This document shows positions 1-8,891 of a stretch of DNA of 57,972 nt, in pieces. The notes below the pieces were generated by a model. That model was not told where the DNA came from, did not search any database, and saw only the letters and a list, made by a program, of their open reading frames with translations. The stretch spans positions 1-57,972 of the forward strand of contig JAYPHU010000024.1 in NCBI GenBank assembly GCA_038127535.1, in the 5' to 3' direction. The position numbers were made by a program, and so were the translations under genes. This stretch comes from JAYPHU01 sp038127535. Its GTDB lineage: Bacteria > Pseudomonadota > Alphaproteobacteria > Rhodospirillales > UBA2165. The number at the start of each line of letters is the position of its first letter. The stretch's first letter is position 1.

Positions 1-1553
1 GGGGTCAGGAAATAGGCCCCGTCTTTATCGTCCCAGAACTGCGCATCCACACTGTCGAGCCAGCGGATGGCCTGACCCAGGTCGGCCTGTTCACCGGTGA
101 GCTGATACAGCGCCAGAGCCGCCCGGATCATCTGGGCATAGTCATCCAGCACGTCGTTGCCTTTGGAGCCGCCGTCCCGCCAGGCGTGTACAAGCCTCTC
201 GCCCCGGGCCATTTCGGTGCGGACGAAATCATAGGCGCGGCGGGCGGCGTCCATCCAGTCAGGCCGCTCGAACGTGACAGACGCGTAAGCCATGGCGGCG
301 ATCATCATGCCGTTCCAGTCGGCCAGCACCTTATCGTCCAGGCCCGGCCAGATGCGCTTGTCGCGCACCGCCAACAGTTTCTCTCGCGCCGCGTTGAGCC
401 TGGCCTCATCTTCCTCGGAGCCCAACGCCAACGTCCTGGTGCGGTTGAGGATAGTGCTGCCTTCCCAGTTGCCACCGGCGCTCACGTCGTAGACGGTTTT
501 GAAAAACTCGGACTCCTCGCCCAACACTTCGTCGATCTCGTTTTCCGACCAGACATAGAATTTGCCCTCAACGCCTTCACTATCCGCATCAAGGGTGCCG
601 GCGAATCCGCCGCCCTCCAGGCCGAGATCGCGGAGCACCCAGTCGATGGTCTCGGCGATACGGACCTTGAGGATCGAGTGATCGGTTTCCTGCCACACCA
701 GCGTCATCAGTTCAGCGAGCTGGGCATTGTCGTAGAGCATCTTTTCGAAGTGGGGCACCAGCCACACCTCGTCGGTGGAGTAGCGGGCGAAGCCGCCGCC
801 CAGGTGATCGTAGATGCCGCCCTGGCACATCTGGATCAGGGAGATCAGCGTCGCGTTTTTGAAGTTCTCGTTGCCGGTGCGCTTATAGGCCCGCCAGAAA
901 AATTGTAGGAACGTCGGCTGGGGAAACTTCGGCGCGCCCACCGTGCCGCCCCGCAACGGATCTATCAGCCGCACCGCGTCTGCCGCTAGACCGTCCAGCT
1001 CGTCAACGCTGGTGAGCCCGCCCCGGCCCGTATCCTTGACTGCGGAGACGCCGTCCAGCGCCTGCTTCAATGCTGTCGTATTGGCGATCACCTTGTCCTT
1101 TTGGTCGTGATAGACGTTGGCCATGGCTTTGAGCACATCCGGGAAACCCGGCCGGCCATACCGGCTCTCCGGTGGAAAATACGTCCCGCCCCAATAGGGC
1201 TCGCCATCGGGCGTCAGGAACACGGTCAGCGGCCAACCCCCCTGCTCGCCCATCAGATTGATCGCCGACATGTAGATGGAATCGATGTCCGGCCGCTCTT
1301 CCCGATCCACTTTTATGTTCACGAATTGTTCGTTCATTTGAGCGGCGATCTCATCCGATTCGAAGCTCTCGTGCGCCATCACATGACACCAATGGCAGGC
1401 CGCGTAACCTATTGATAATAATATAGGTTTGTCCTCTTTCTTGGCGATTTCGAAGGCTTCGTCCCCCCACGGCAGCCAGTGCACCGGATTGTCTTTGTGC
1501 TGGAGAAGATAGGGACTTGATTCAGCGCCCAAATGGTTAGAGAGATCGGCCAT
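1..1553 (-). CDS. DUF255 thioredoxin-domain protein (YyaL/SPATA20 family), C-terminus cut by window edge
   Basis: The reading frame runs off the left edge, so about 517 N-terminal residues are visible. The N-terminus carries the family hallmark SPYLLQH followed by CHWCHVM, the altered CxxC-like motif of the thioredoxin-fold domain. Further on, FPPESRYGRPGF and HFEKMLYDNAQL belong to the (alpha/alpha)6 glycosidase-like part of these proteins. The family has no firmly settled biochemical function; a redox or metabolite-repair role is only inferred. I chose the ATG at 1553 because AAGGA lies 8 nt upstream. An in-frame ATG at 1601, preceded by GGGAAG, would add 16 residues. The gene is divergent from mnmE, and the region between them is short. 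Confidence 0.88.
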   Translation of the reverse strand, partial: MADLSNHLGAESSPYLLQHKDNPVHWLPWGDEAFEIAKKEDKPILLSIGYAACHWCHVMAHESFESDEIAAQMNEQFVNIKVDREERPDIDSIYMSAINLMGEQGGWPLTVFLTPDGEPYWGGTYFPPESRYGRPGFPDVLKAMANVYHDQKDKVIANTTALKQALDGVSAVKDTGRGGLTSVDELDGLAADAVRLIDPLRGGTVGAPKFPQPTFLQFFWRAYKRTGNENFKNATLISLIQMCQGGIYDHLGGGFARYSTDEVWLVPHFEKMLYDNAQLAELMTLVWQETDHSILKVRIAETIDWVLRDLGLEGGGFAGTLDADSEGVEGKFYVWSENEIDEVLGEESEFFKTVYDVSAGGNWEGSTILNRTRTLALGSEEDEARLNAAREKLLAVRDKRIWPGLDDKVLADWNGMMIAAMAYASVTFERPDWMDAARRAYDFVRTEMARGERLVHAWRDGGSKGNDVLDDYAQMIRAALALYQLTGEQADLGQAIRWLDSVDAQFWDDKDGAYFLT

Positions 1554-1700
1554 GGGGGTGTTCCTTGCTGTTTCCCGCACCTTATCGGGTTCGAGCGGCA
1601 TAAGAAAACACTTCCCAAAAAGAGGTTCACAAATCCTCCCGCTTCTGACTAAATGGCGCGCTTTTCTAAAGACCAGCTAAGTGTTTGTTTTGATTCAGTA

Positions 1701-3053
1701 ATGACCGACTCTTTCACAGCCGAATCGATTTTCGCCTTGTCCAGCGGCGGCGGGAAAGCCGGCATTGCCGTGTTCCGTCTCTCCGGCCCGGCGACGGCGG
1801 GGGCTATCACGGCGCTTACGGGGATCGTGGACCCGGAACCTCGACGTGCGCTCAGGGTTAAGATCACCGATCCGGCCGTGGGTGAAGAGATCGACGATGG
1901 GTTGCTGATCTGGTTTCCCGGCCCCGCTAGTTTTACCGGTGAGGATGTGGCCGAGCTTCATCTTCATGGCAGTCCGGCGGTCATCGCCACCGTGACGGAA
2001 ATTCTCTCCGCGCTGGATGGTTTCCGTGCAGCGGAGCCCGGCGAATTCACTCGCCGCGCTTTTGACAACGGCAAATTGGATCTGACCCAGTCGGAAGGTC
2101 TCGCCGATTTGATCAATGCGGAAACTTCGGCGCAGCGGCGTCAGGCCCGCCGGCAGATGAGCGGTGAGCTGGCGGAGCTCTATGAGGGGTGGCGGGATCG
2201 GTTGGTCCATGCCGCCGCCTTGTTCGAAGCGGAGATTGATTTTTCCGACGAGGATTTGCCGCCGGGCCTGCGGGAAAAGGTGGACGAAGAGATCGCCGCC
2301 ATTGTCTCCGAGATCGAAGATCATCTGGATGATAACCGACGCGGTCAGGCCATCCGGGACGGGGTTCAGGTCGCCATTATTGGTCCGCCCAATGCCGGCA
2401 AATCAAGCCTGCTCAATTGGCTCGCCCGCCGCGATGTGGCCATTGTGTCGGAGACCGCCGGCACCACTCGCGACATCATCGAAGTGCATTTGGACCTGGC
2501 CGGCTTTCCGGTGACCCTGGCGGACACGGCCGGCATTCGGGTAAGTGACGACGCGATCGAGGCCGAAGGGGTCCGCCGCGCCGAAGACCGGGCTGAGCTC
2601 GCGGATTTCAAGGTCGTCGTTTTCGACGGGGCGACCTGGCCCGAGGTCGATGGCGCCACGACCAAACTGATCGATCCGGCGGCGGATATTGTCTTGGTGA
2701 ACAAGTCGGACCTGGAATGGCGGCTGGAAGACGGTGTGGGTCGTCTCCCCTGCCCCGCTACGCCGGTGTCTGTACAAACCGGCGAGAATCTTGCGCACAT
2801 TTTAGGCGCTATAGAGGATCGGATCAAAGAGGCCTACACGCCGGCGTCGGCGCCGTTCTTGACCCGGCAGTGGCATCGGGACGCTTTGGCCGGTTGTTTG
2901 GAGTCTCTTCGCAGGTTTCAGGAAGCCCCAGCCACTGAGCTGGCGGCGGAAGATTTGCGGTTGGCGGTTCGGGCGTTGGGGCGGATAACCGGGCGAGTCG
3001 ATGTGGAGGATATTCTAGACGTCATATTCAAGGAATTCTGTATCGGAAAATGA
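1701..3053 (+). CDS. mnmE: tRNA uridine-5-carboxymethylaminomethyl(34) synthesis GTPase MnmE
   Basis: MnmE is a 451-aa GTPase that acts with MnmG to modify the wobble uridine (U34) of certain tRNAs. The N-terminal folate-binding domain starts at DSFTAESIFALSSGGG. The inserted G domain shows the P-loop GPPNAGKSS near residue 228, a DTAG switch II motif and NKSD for guanine recognition. The protein ends in CIGK, the catalytic cysteine motif of the family. Length is normal. I prefer the ATG at 1701 because homology begins there; an in-frame ATG at 1653 would add 16 unmatched residues, and neither has a clear Shine-Dalgarno. It lies directly upstream of mnmG, with a parS site in the gap. Confidence 0.97.
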   Translation: MTDSFTAESIFALSSGGGKAGIAVFRLSGPATAGAITALTGIVDPEPRRALRVKITDPAVGEEIDDGLLIWFPGPASFTGEDVAELHLHGSPAVIATVTEILSALDGFRAAEPGEFTRRAFDNGKLDLTQSEGLADLINAETSAQRRQARRQMSGELAELYEGWRDRLVHAAALFEAEIDFSDEDLPPGLREKVDEEIAAIVSEIEDHLDDNRRGQAIRDGVQVAIIGPPNAGKSSLLNWLARRDVAIVSETAGTTRDIIEVHLDLAGFPVTLADTAGIRVSDDAIEAEGVRRAEDRAELADFKVVVFDGATWPEVDGATTKLIDPAADIVLVNKSDLEWRLEDGVGRLPCPATPVSVQTGENLAHILGAIEDRIKEAYTPASAPFLTRQWHRDALAGCLESLRRFQEAPATELAAEDLRLAVRALGRITGRVDVEDILDVIFKEFCIGK

Positions 3054-3073
3054 GGACTCGCGAGAGGGGTATG

Positions 3074-3089
3074 TGTTTCACGTGAAATA
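3074..3089. promoter_or_regulatory. parS site 1 (ParB-binding), between mnmE and mnmG
   Basis: The sequence TGTTTCACGTGAAATA matches the conserved bacterial parS consensus TGTTTCACGTGAAACA at 15 of 16 positions. It lies in the mnmE-mnmG gap, about 2.7 kb from parA. Binding by the ParB encoded in this window is inferred from the consensus and the location. Confidence 0.85.
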
Positions 3090-3241
3090 CTATATATGGG
3101 AAACAAAGACATTCCTTTCACAGGATCATGATTTCGTTGCAGAGTCGGACTCGGCTGTTAAAATAATTATCTACCCGCCCTTTTGCGTTCCATGGCGCAT
3201 TCAATTGACTTCCGAATCTGACCTGCCTACATTCCCGCCCC

Positions 3242-5122
3242 ATGGAGATGTCAGGCCCTCTTAAATCATATGATGTGATCGTTGTCGGCGGCGGCCATGC
3301 CGGTACCGAAGCGGCTGCTGCTTCGGCTCGTTTCGGCGCGAAAACGCTGTTGGTCACCCATAAGTTGGAGACCATCGGCGAGATGTCCTGCAACCCCGCC
3401 ATCGGCGGCCTGGCCAAGGGACAGTTGGTGCGGGAGATCGATGCTCTGGACGGCATCATGGGCCGGGCCATCGACCGGGCCGGCATCCAGTTTCGTATGC
3501 TCAACCGCTCCAAGGGGCCGGCCGTGCGGGGGCCGCGCGCCCAGGCCGACCGCAAGCTTTATCGCGAGGCGATTCAGGATATTCTGCAGCACCAGGGCAA
3601 TTTGGACATCGCTGCCGGCGAGGTGGATGATCTGCTTTTTGACGACCAAAATCATTTGAACGGTGTCCGGCTGAAGTCCGGTAAAGAGATTGTCTCCCGG
3701 CAGATCGTGATTACCACCGGCACTTTTCTGCGCGGCATCATCCACATGGGCGAAACCCAAATACCGGCCGGCCGGGTCGGGGAGGCGCCGGCGCTGGGCC
3801 TCTCCCAGACATTTGAGCGGCTGGGATTTCGCCTCGGCCGTCTGAAGACAGGCACCCCGCCCCGGATTGACGGGCGCACCATTGATTGGTCGGTGACAGA
3901 AGCGCAGGCGGCGGATAATCCGCCCATTCCCTTCTCCTATTTGACCGACCGGATCACGGTGCCGCAGATTGAGTGCCACATCACGACGACCACACCGGAG
4001 TCTCATAAGCTGATCGAGGCGAACCTGCATCGGGCGCCTATGTATTCCGGCCAGATCGAGAGCACGGGCCCGCGCTATTGTCCGTCCATTGAAGATAAGG
4101 TTGTCCGGTTTGCCCATCGGGAACGGCATCAGATTTTCCTGGAGCCGGAAGGTCTGGACGATCCGACAGTTTATCCCAACGGCATTTCAACCAGCCTGCC
4201 GGAAGATATCCAGCTCGCGTTGCTTAAGACCATTCCCGGTCTGGAAAACGCGGTCATGTTCCGGCCGGGCTACGCCATCGAATATGATTACGTGGATCCG
4301 CGGGAGCTGCGGGCGTCTCTGGAAACTCGCCGGGTGCCGGGCCTGTACTTCGCCGGTCAGCTCAATGGGACCACCGGCTATGAAGAAGCGGGGGCTCAGG
4401 GCCTGGTTGCGGGATTGAACGCTGCCCGCGCCGCCGCCGGCACAGACGCTTTCGAGCTGGATCGGGCGGATGCCTATATCGGGGTGCTGATCGATGACCT
4501 GACCACCCTTGGCACGTCGGAGCCCTATCGCATGTTTACCTCCCGCGCGGAATATCGGCTCCACCTTCGGGCTGACAACGCGGATCAGCGGCTGACACCG
4601 CTGGGCGTGGTTGCCGGCTGTGTGGGGACAGAACGGCAAACCGCCTTTGAAGAAAAGCAAGCCGCCCTGGGCCGTGCCCGGGAAACGGCACTGTCTTGCG
4701 CCGCCACACCGAATGAGCTTGGCAAACACGGCTTCAAAATCAATCAGGACGGCGTTCGCCGGACGGCGATGGATCTCATGGCCTATCCTGATGCGACCAT
4801 CGATCGGTTGACGGATGTCTGGCCGGCCTTGGCTGAGTTCACGCCCTCCGTGCGGGAGCAGTTGGAGATAGAAGGTAAGTACGCCGGCTATTTGGACCGT
4901 CAGGAACCGGACATCCGATCCTACCGCAATGACGAGTCCTTGAAGCTGCCGATCGATCTGGACTATGACGCCATCGGCGGGCTGTCGACGGAAATTAAAA
5001 CAAAACTTGCGGCGGCTCAGCCGGCGACCCTGGGCGCGGCCGCCAGAATTTCCGGCGTGACCCCGGCCGCCCTGACCGCATTGCTCGGACATGTGAAACG
5101 ATCCAACAAGGCCGCCGCCTAG
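3242..5122 (+). CDS. mnmG: tRNA uridine-5-carboxymethylaminomethyl(34) synthesis enzyme MnmG (GidA)
   Basis: This 626-aa FAD protein is the partner of MnmE in making the carboxymethylaminomethyl group on tRNA U34. The N-terminus has the Rossmann FAD motif VVGGGHAGTEAAAA. The signature blocks MSCNPAIGGLAKGQ and GPAVRGPRAQADR follow, and further on come the GidA signatures GLYFAGQLNGTTGYEEA and PYRMFTSRAEYRL. Length fits the family. Two ATGs (3242 and 3248) are both possible starts. The position between mnmE and rsmG is the standard alphaproteobacterial order. The frame is intact. Confidence 0.97.
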   Translation: MEMSGPLKSYDVIVVGGGHAGTEAAAASARFGAKTLLVTHKLETIGEMSCNPAIGGLAKGQLVREIDALDGIMGRAIDRAGIQFRMLNRSKGPAVRGPRAQADRKLYREAIQDILQHQGNLDIAAGEVDDLLFDDQNHLNGVRLKSGKEIVSRQIVITTGTFLRGIIHMGETQIPAGRVGEAPALGLSQTFERLGFRLGRLKTGTPPRIDGRTIDWSVTEAQAADNPPIPFSYLTDRITVPQIECHITTTTPESHKLIEANLHRAPMYSGQIESTGPRYCPSIEDKVVRFAHRERHQIFLEPEGLDDPTVYPNGISTSLPEDIQLALLKTIPGLENAVMFRPGYAIEYDYVDPRELRASLETRRVPGLYFAGQLNGTTGYEEAGAQGLVAGLNAARAAAGTDAFELDRADAYIGVLIDDLTTLGTSEPYRMFTSRAEYRLHLRADNADQRLTPLGVVAGCVGTERQTAFEEKQAALGRARETALSCAATPNELGKHGFKINQDGVRRTAMDLMAYPDATIDRLTDVWPALAEFTPSVREQLEIEGKYAGYLDRQEPDIRSYRNDESLKLPIDLDYDAIGGLSTEIKTKLAAAQPATLGAAARISGVTPAALTALLGHVKRSNKAAA

Positions 5123-5141
5123 AACATTTCCTGATAAATTT

Positions 5142-5157
5142 TGTTTCACGTGAAACG
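5142..5157. promoter_or_regulatory. parS site 2, between mnmG and rsmG
   Basis: TGTTTCACGTGAAACG matches the parS consensus at 15 of 16 positions. It lies in the 58-bp gap between mnmG and rsmG, 670 bp before parA. Confidence 0.9.
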
Positions 5158-5180
5158 GCCCTTTCTATATAGTGTGGGTC

Positions 5181-5819
5181 ATGTCGAATAAACCACAAGA
5201 TTTTGGATCAGATGCTTTTGCTGAGCAGATCAATGTTTCACGTGAAACATTGAAAAGACTCACTATTTTGGTGGAGCGGTTGACTCAGTGGCAGGCCAAG
5301 ATCAATTTAGTGAGCAAGTCTACGCTCGAAGATGCTTGGCAGCGGCATGTACTGGATTCCGCCCAACTGATGTCTCATCTGCCTGAACCCGGCCCGTTGA
5401 TTGATCTGGGGAGTGGCGCCGGCTTTCCCGGGCTGGTTCTCGCGCTGATGGGCAGAGTGGATGTCACCTTGGTCGAATCGAATGGCAAAAAATGCGCTTT
5501 TATGGGTGAGGTGTTGCGCTCAACGGGTGCCGCCGCGACAATTTTTTCCGGCCGAATTGAAGATTATTCACCATCAAAGCCGGTACGGTATGTAACAGCT
5601 AGGGCATTGACATCTTTGGACAATCTGATTGAGCTGAGCCGGCCCTTATTGGCCGAAAACGGCACCTGTCTTTTCTTGAAGGGCAGGGGTGTCGAAGAAG
5701 AATTGACGGTGACTCGAGAAAAGTGGGATATTCGGGTCAAGAAGCACCCTTCAATCAGTGATTCTGACGGATCCGTACTTGAAATTGACAACATTAAAGC
5801 GATAACACGCCATGATTGA
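5181..5819 (+). CDS. rsmG: 16S rRNA (guanine(527)-N7)-methyltransferase RsmG
   Basis: This 212-aa SAM-dependent methyltransferase modifies G527 of 16S rRNA. The SAM-binding motif LIDLGSGAGFPG is at about residue 73, and NLVSKST and RHVLDS before it are typical of the family. I chose the ATG at 5181; an in-frame GTG at 5172 adds only three residues. The early peptide NVSRETL is encoded by a perfect parS palindrome, so the DNA here serves as both coding sequence and ParB site. The 3' end overlaps the parA start by 8 nt, which suggests translational coupling. Confidence 0.95.
   Translation: MSNKPQDFGSDAFAEQINVSRETLKRLTILVERLTQWQAKINLVSKSTLEDAWQRHVLDSAQLMSHLPEPGPLIDLGSGAGFPGLVLALMGRVDVTLVESNGKKCAFMGEVLRSTGAAATIFSGRIEDYSPSKPVRYVTARALTSLDNLIELSRPLLAENGTCLFLKGRGVEEELTVTREKWDIRVKKHPSISDSDGSVLEIDNIKAITRHD
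5231..5252. promoter_or_regulatory. parS site 3, perfect palindrome inside rsmG
   Basis: The core at 5234-5249 is TGTTTCACGTGAAACA, an exact match to the parS consensus. The palindrome extends perfectly to 22 bp (5231-5252). It lies within the rsmG frame and encodes NVSRET. It is 560 bp upstream of parA, the expected distance for the centromere region of alphaproteobacterial chromosomes. Confidence 0.95.
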
Positions 5820-6615
5820 ATTCGATAATTTAAATACATCCCCTCGTATAATTGCGGTCGCAAATCAGAAGGGGGGCGTTGGCAAAACAACCACCGCCAT
5901 TAATCTGGCAACGGCCTTGGCTGCGGTCCGGAAAAGCGTGTTGATCATCGATCTGGACCCACAGGGGAACGCCAGCACGGGATTGGGCGTCGATGCGGCA
6001 GCACGTATAATCAACACCTACCATGTTCTGATCGGGGAACAGGATTTAAAGGCTGCCTGCATTGAAACCGACATTCCCGGATTGTCTGTTGTGCCCTCGG
6101 GCGTTGATTTGGCAGGCGCCGAAATTGAGCTGGTGGACGTGGAAGACCGGCTGTACCGGTTAAAATCCGCCCTGGCGGGTCAAATTGACCGGTTTGACTA
6201 TGTACTGATTGATTGTCCGCCCGCATTGGGCTTGTTGACGGTCAATGCGTTGATTGCCGCTGAATCTGTGCTGGTCCCATTGCAATGTGAATTTTTTGCC
6301 CTGGAAGGCATCAGCCAGCTGGTGCGGACGATTAATCGGGTGCGCAAAGCGTATAACCCGGATTTGGATATCCAGGGAATCGTCCTGACCATGTTTGACC
6401 GGCGGAATAACCTGTCCGATTCGGTGGCCAGTGAAGTCCGGGACCATTTCGGCAACATCGTTTATGAGACGGTTATACCGCGAAACGTCCGGGTGTCCGA
6501 AGCACCGTCGTTCGGCAAGCCGGTGCTTCTCTATGACACCAGCTGCGCCGGCGCCCAGGCCTATATCCACCTGGCGAGTGAAGTCCTGCAGCGGGAGCGG
6601 AGCCCGATCATCTAA
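5812..6615 (+). CDS. parA: Chromosome partitioning ATPase ParA
   Basis: This 267-aa Walker-type ATPase (Soj/ParA family) drives segregation of ParB-bound origins. The deviant Walker A motif KGGVGKTT is at residues 20-27, with the signature lysine at 20. LIIDLDPQGNASTG (A' region) and YVLIDCPPALGLLTVNAL (Walker B) follow. The absence of an N-terminal helix-turn-helix and the site beside rsmG mark it as chromosomal rather than plasmid type. It overlaps rsmG by 8 nt and parB by 1 nt, so the three genes are probably co-translated. Confidence 0.97.
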   Translation: MIEFDNLNTSPRIIAVANQKGGVGKTTTAINLATALAAVRKSVLIIDLDPQGNASTGLGVDAAARIINTYHVLIGEQDLKAACIETDIPGLSVVPSGVDLAGAEIELVDVEDRLYRLKSALAGQIDRFDYVLIDCPPALGLLTVNALIAAESVLVPLQCEFFALEGISQLVRTINRVRKAYNPDLDIQGIVLTMFDRRNNLSDSVASEVRDHFGNIVYETVIPRNVRVSEAPSFGKPVLLYDTSCAGAQAYIHLASEVLQRERSPII

Positions 6616-7826
6616 TGGCGGACGAAGGCAAAAGAAAAAATCTGGGCCGTGGTCTGGATGCGCTCCTCGGCGATGACTCTGATACGCCCGCGCCGGTAGA
6701 GCCGCCTGCCGGCGGAACCGGTGCGTCGGAAACCCGCGCGCCGATTGAATCATTGGTGCCCGGCCGCTACCAGCCTCGCCACCGATTCGATCAAGAAGAA
6801 CTAGATGGGCTCGCGGACTCCATTAAAAGCCGGGGCATCATCCAACCCATTTTGGTGCGGATCCATCCTGACGATCAAGGCCTCTATGAGATCATCGCCG
6901 GCGAACGCCGGTGGCGGGCGGCGCAACTGGCGCAGCTTCACGAGGTGCCGATTCTGGTCAAGGATCTGGACGACGCCGAAACCCTGGAAATCGCTCTAGT
7001 CGAAAACCTCCAACGGGAAAATCTGTCTCCCTTGGAAGAAGCAGAAGGCTATGAGCGGCTCATAGATGAATTCAGCCACACGCAAGATGCGTTGGGACAA
7101 ATTCTCGGCAAAAGCCGTAGCCATGTCGCTAATACATTGCGGCTGTTAAACCTGCCGGACGAGGTCAAAGCTTTGGTTGAGTCAGGGGAACTGTCGGCGG
7201 GTCATGGCCGGGCGTTGCTCGGCGCGGGTGATCCGGCCGCCTTGGCTCAAATTGTCGTGGCCCAAGGGTTGAATGTCCGGCAAACGGAAAAGCTGGTGCA
7301 AACCGGCGACAGTGCGCCAAAGGCAAAGTCCGGGTCGGCAAAAAAAGTCAAAGACACCGACACGATGGCGTTGGAACAAAGCCTGACGCAACTCATCGGC
7401 CTTCCTGTCACCATCGACTTTGCCGATCCCGGCGGAAAAATAACCATCGCCTATCGCAATCTGGAACAACTCGACGACATTCTTCACCGCCTGACGGACG
7501 GTATGCACGGCCAGCCGGTGAAGCCGGCAGATGATGATCTGCCACTGAATGACTCGGACGGAAGCGATGACCTCTTCCCCACCAGTCTGGACGGCGGGGA
7601 TGACGAAGCAGATATTCCGGAAAATCCTGATGACGCCATTGCCGAGTTGGAAGCCGGCGCCGCGTTGGAGGCGGAAGAAGATGACGATGGTGATTTGGTC
7701 GATCTTGATTTCGGCGCGGACCTATCGCTGACCGACGATGATTTGGCGGAGCTGGCGAAAGAGGCGGAAGACGCCATCAATCCATTGACCAAAACCAAAT
7801 CCGATGTCGGACCTGATCAATTTTAA
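6615..7826 (+). CDS. parB: Chromosome partitioning protein ParB with long acidic C-terminal tail
   Basis: ParB is a CTP-binding clamp that loads at parS. NLGRGLDALLGD opens the protein; the CTPase box GERRWRA is at residues 96-102, ENLQRENLSPLEEA follows, and a helix-turn-helix is at about 160-180. The C-terminal dimerisation segment is at about 248-294. Family members normally end soon after that, at roughly 290-300 residues. This one has 403, with a tail from about 306 to 388 that is around 40% Asp/Glu and almost free of Lys/Arg. The start ATG overlaps the parA stop by one base. The tail is an extension in frame, with no sign of a frameshift. Confidence 0.95.
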   Translation: MADEGKRKNLGRGLDALLGDDSDTPAPVEPPAGGTGASETRAPIESLVPGRYQPRHRFDQEELDGLADSIKSRGIIQPILVRIHPDDQGLYEIIAGERRWRAAQLAQLHEVPILVKDLDDAETLEIALVENLQRENLSPLEEAEGYERLIDEFSHTQDALGQILGKSRSHVANTLRLLNLPDEVKALVESGELSAGHGRALLGAGDPAALAQIVVAQGLNVRQTEKLVQTGDSAPKAKSGSAKKVKDTDTMALEQSLTQLIGLPVTIDFADPGGKITIAYRNLEQLDDILHRLTDGMHGQPVKPADDDLPLNDSDGSDDLFPTSLDGGDDEADIPENPDDAIAELEAGAALEAEEDDDGDLVDLDFGADLSLTDDDLAELAKEAEDAINPLTKTKSDVGPDQF

Positions 7827-7850
7827 ATAATATTATCAATTAGTTAGAGT

Positions 7851-8882
7851 TTAACGCCGTAGCTGGTGGCGGGCGACCTGCGCCAGGCTCATCAGTGCCC
7901 GCTCACAGATCGCCTGATCCGGCATACCGGTTGTTTTACAGTCCGTCTCCGCATCAATCAAAACACTCGCGGCGGATGCCAGGCGCTGCGACGACCAGCC
8001 GGTCAATTGACGTTTAAAGCGGTCTGCATAAAGGAATATGATAGGGGGCTTGATCGTTTTTAACGATTCATCCGGCGATTTGCCGGCTTCAAACGCCGCC
8101 GTTGCTAATTGAAGCTTGGCGATATGCCGTTGGGCGGCCCGAATAATAGCTATCGGCGAAACCCCCTCCGCCGAGGCGCGGGCAAATCCATCGTCGAGCT
8201 TGTCGCGTTCACCGCCGGCGGCGGCATAAATCAATTCTTCCAGGGAGAGAGCGCCGCTGTCTCCCACCACGGCGACGGCATCTTCCAGAGAAACCTCGTT
8301 TTTGGCCCCGGCATAGAGCATAAGCTTCTCCAGCTCCCGGCGGGATACCAACCGATCATTTCCCAGATGGGATAAAAGATATTGATGGGCGGACCGCTCG
8401 ACTTTGATTTGATACTCCTGGGCGACCGAGTCGATCAGCCGGCTCAGCGAATTTTGGTTATCCTCGTAACAGGCAATAACCGCCGCTTCATCCGCACCTT
8501 CCAAGAGTTTGCGGACCGGAGAGCGCGTCGCCAGATCACCGGCCTCGATGACCACCAGGGAATCGGTCTCCGGACCATCGATGACGAAGTTTAGCGCCGA
8601 AGAAATATCGTCTCCGCCCAGATCAACCATGACCACCCGCCGGCCGCCGATCAGAGACTGGGAAGAGGCTTCATCAGACAGCTTAGGCGGGTCGGCTTTG
8701 ATTTCGCCGCTGGTAAGATTTGACACTAAAAACGGATCCGACAAATCCGGGACAATTGTTTTGGCGACTTGCAAAACCCGCTCGTGAACCAGGCCCTGAT
8801 CGCGACCGAAGATAAGAACAATTTTGATATTCTCGGGAGGGGCCCGAAGGAACGTTTCCGTATTGCGTGGCGCGACCTTCAT
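7851..8882 (-). CDS. holA: DNA polymerase III subunit delta (HolA)
   Basis: This 343-aa protein is the clamp-loader delta subunit, which opens the beta sliding clamp with the DnaX complex. The N-terminal AAA-like fold is recognised by VLIFGRDQGLVHERVLQ-type sequence (KIVLIFGRDQGLVHERV), and later blocks include LGNDRLVSRRELEKL and AIIRAAQRHIAKLQLA. Walker A is degenerate, as usual for delta. It converges on parB with a 24-bp gap that has no obvious terminator. It lies 9 bp downstream of lptE, in the standard leuS-lptE-holA operon. Confidence 0.92.
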   Translation of the reverse strand: MKVAPRNTETFLRAPPENIKIVLIFGRDQGLVHERVLQVAKTIVPDLSDPFLVSNLTSGEIKADPPKLSDEASSQSLIGGRRVVMVDLGGDDISSALNFVIDGPETDSLVVIEAGDLATRSPVRKLLEGADEAAVIACYEDNQNSLSRLIDSVAQEYQIKVERSAHQYLLSHLGNDRLVSRRELEKLMLYAGAKNEVSLEDAVAVVGDSGALSLEELIYAAAGGERDKLDDGFARASAEGVSPIAIIRAAQRHIAKLQLATAAFEAGKSPDESLKTIKPPIIFLYADRFKRQLTGWSSQRLASAASVLIDAETDCKTTGMPDQAICERALMSLAQVARHQLRR

Positions 8883-8891
8883 GCGGGGAAA

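Noticed and set aside
3266..5149. Long minus-strand frames opposite mnmG.
   Set aside because: They are shadows of a certain gene and lack any recognisable domain.
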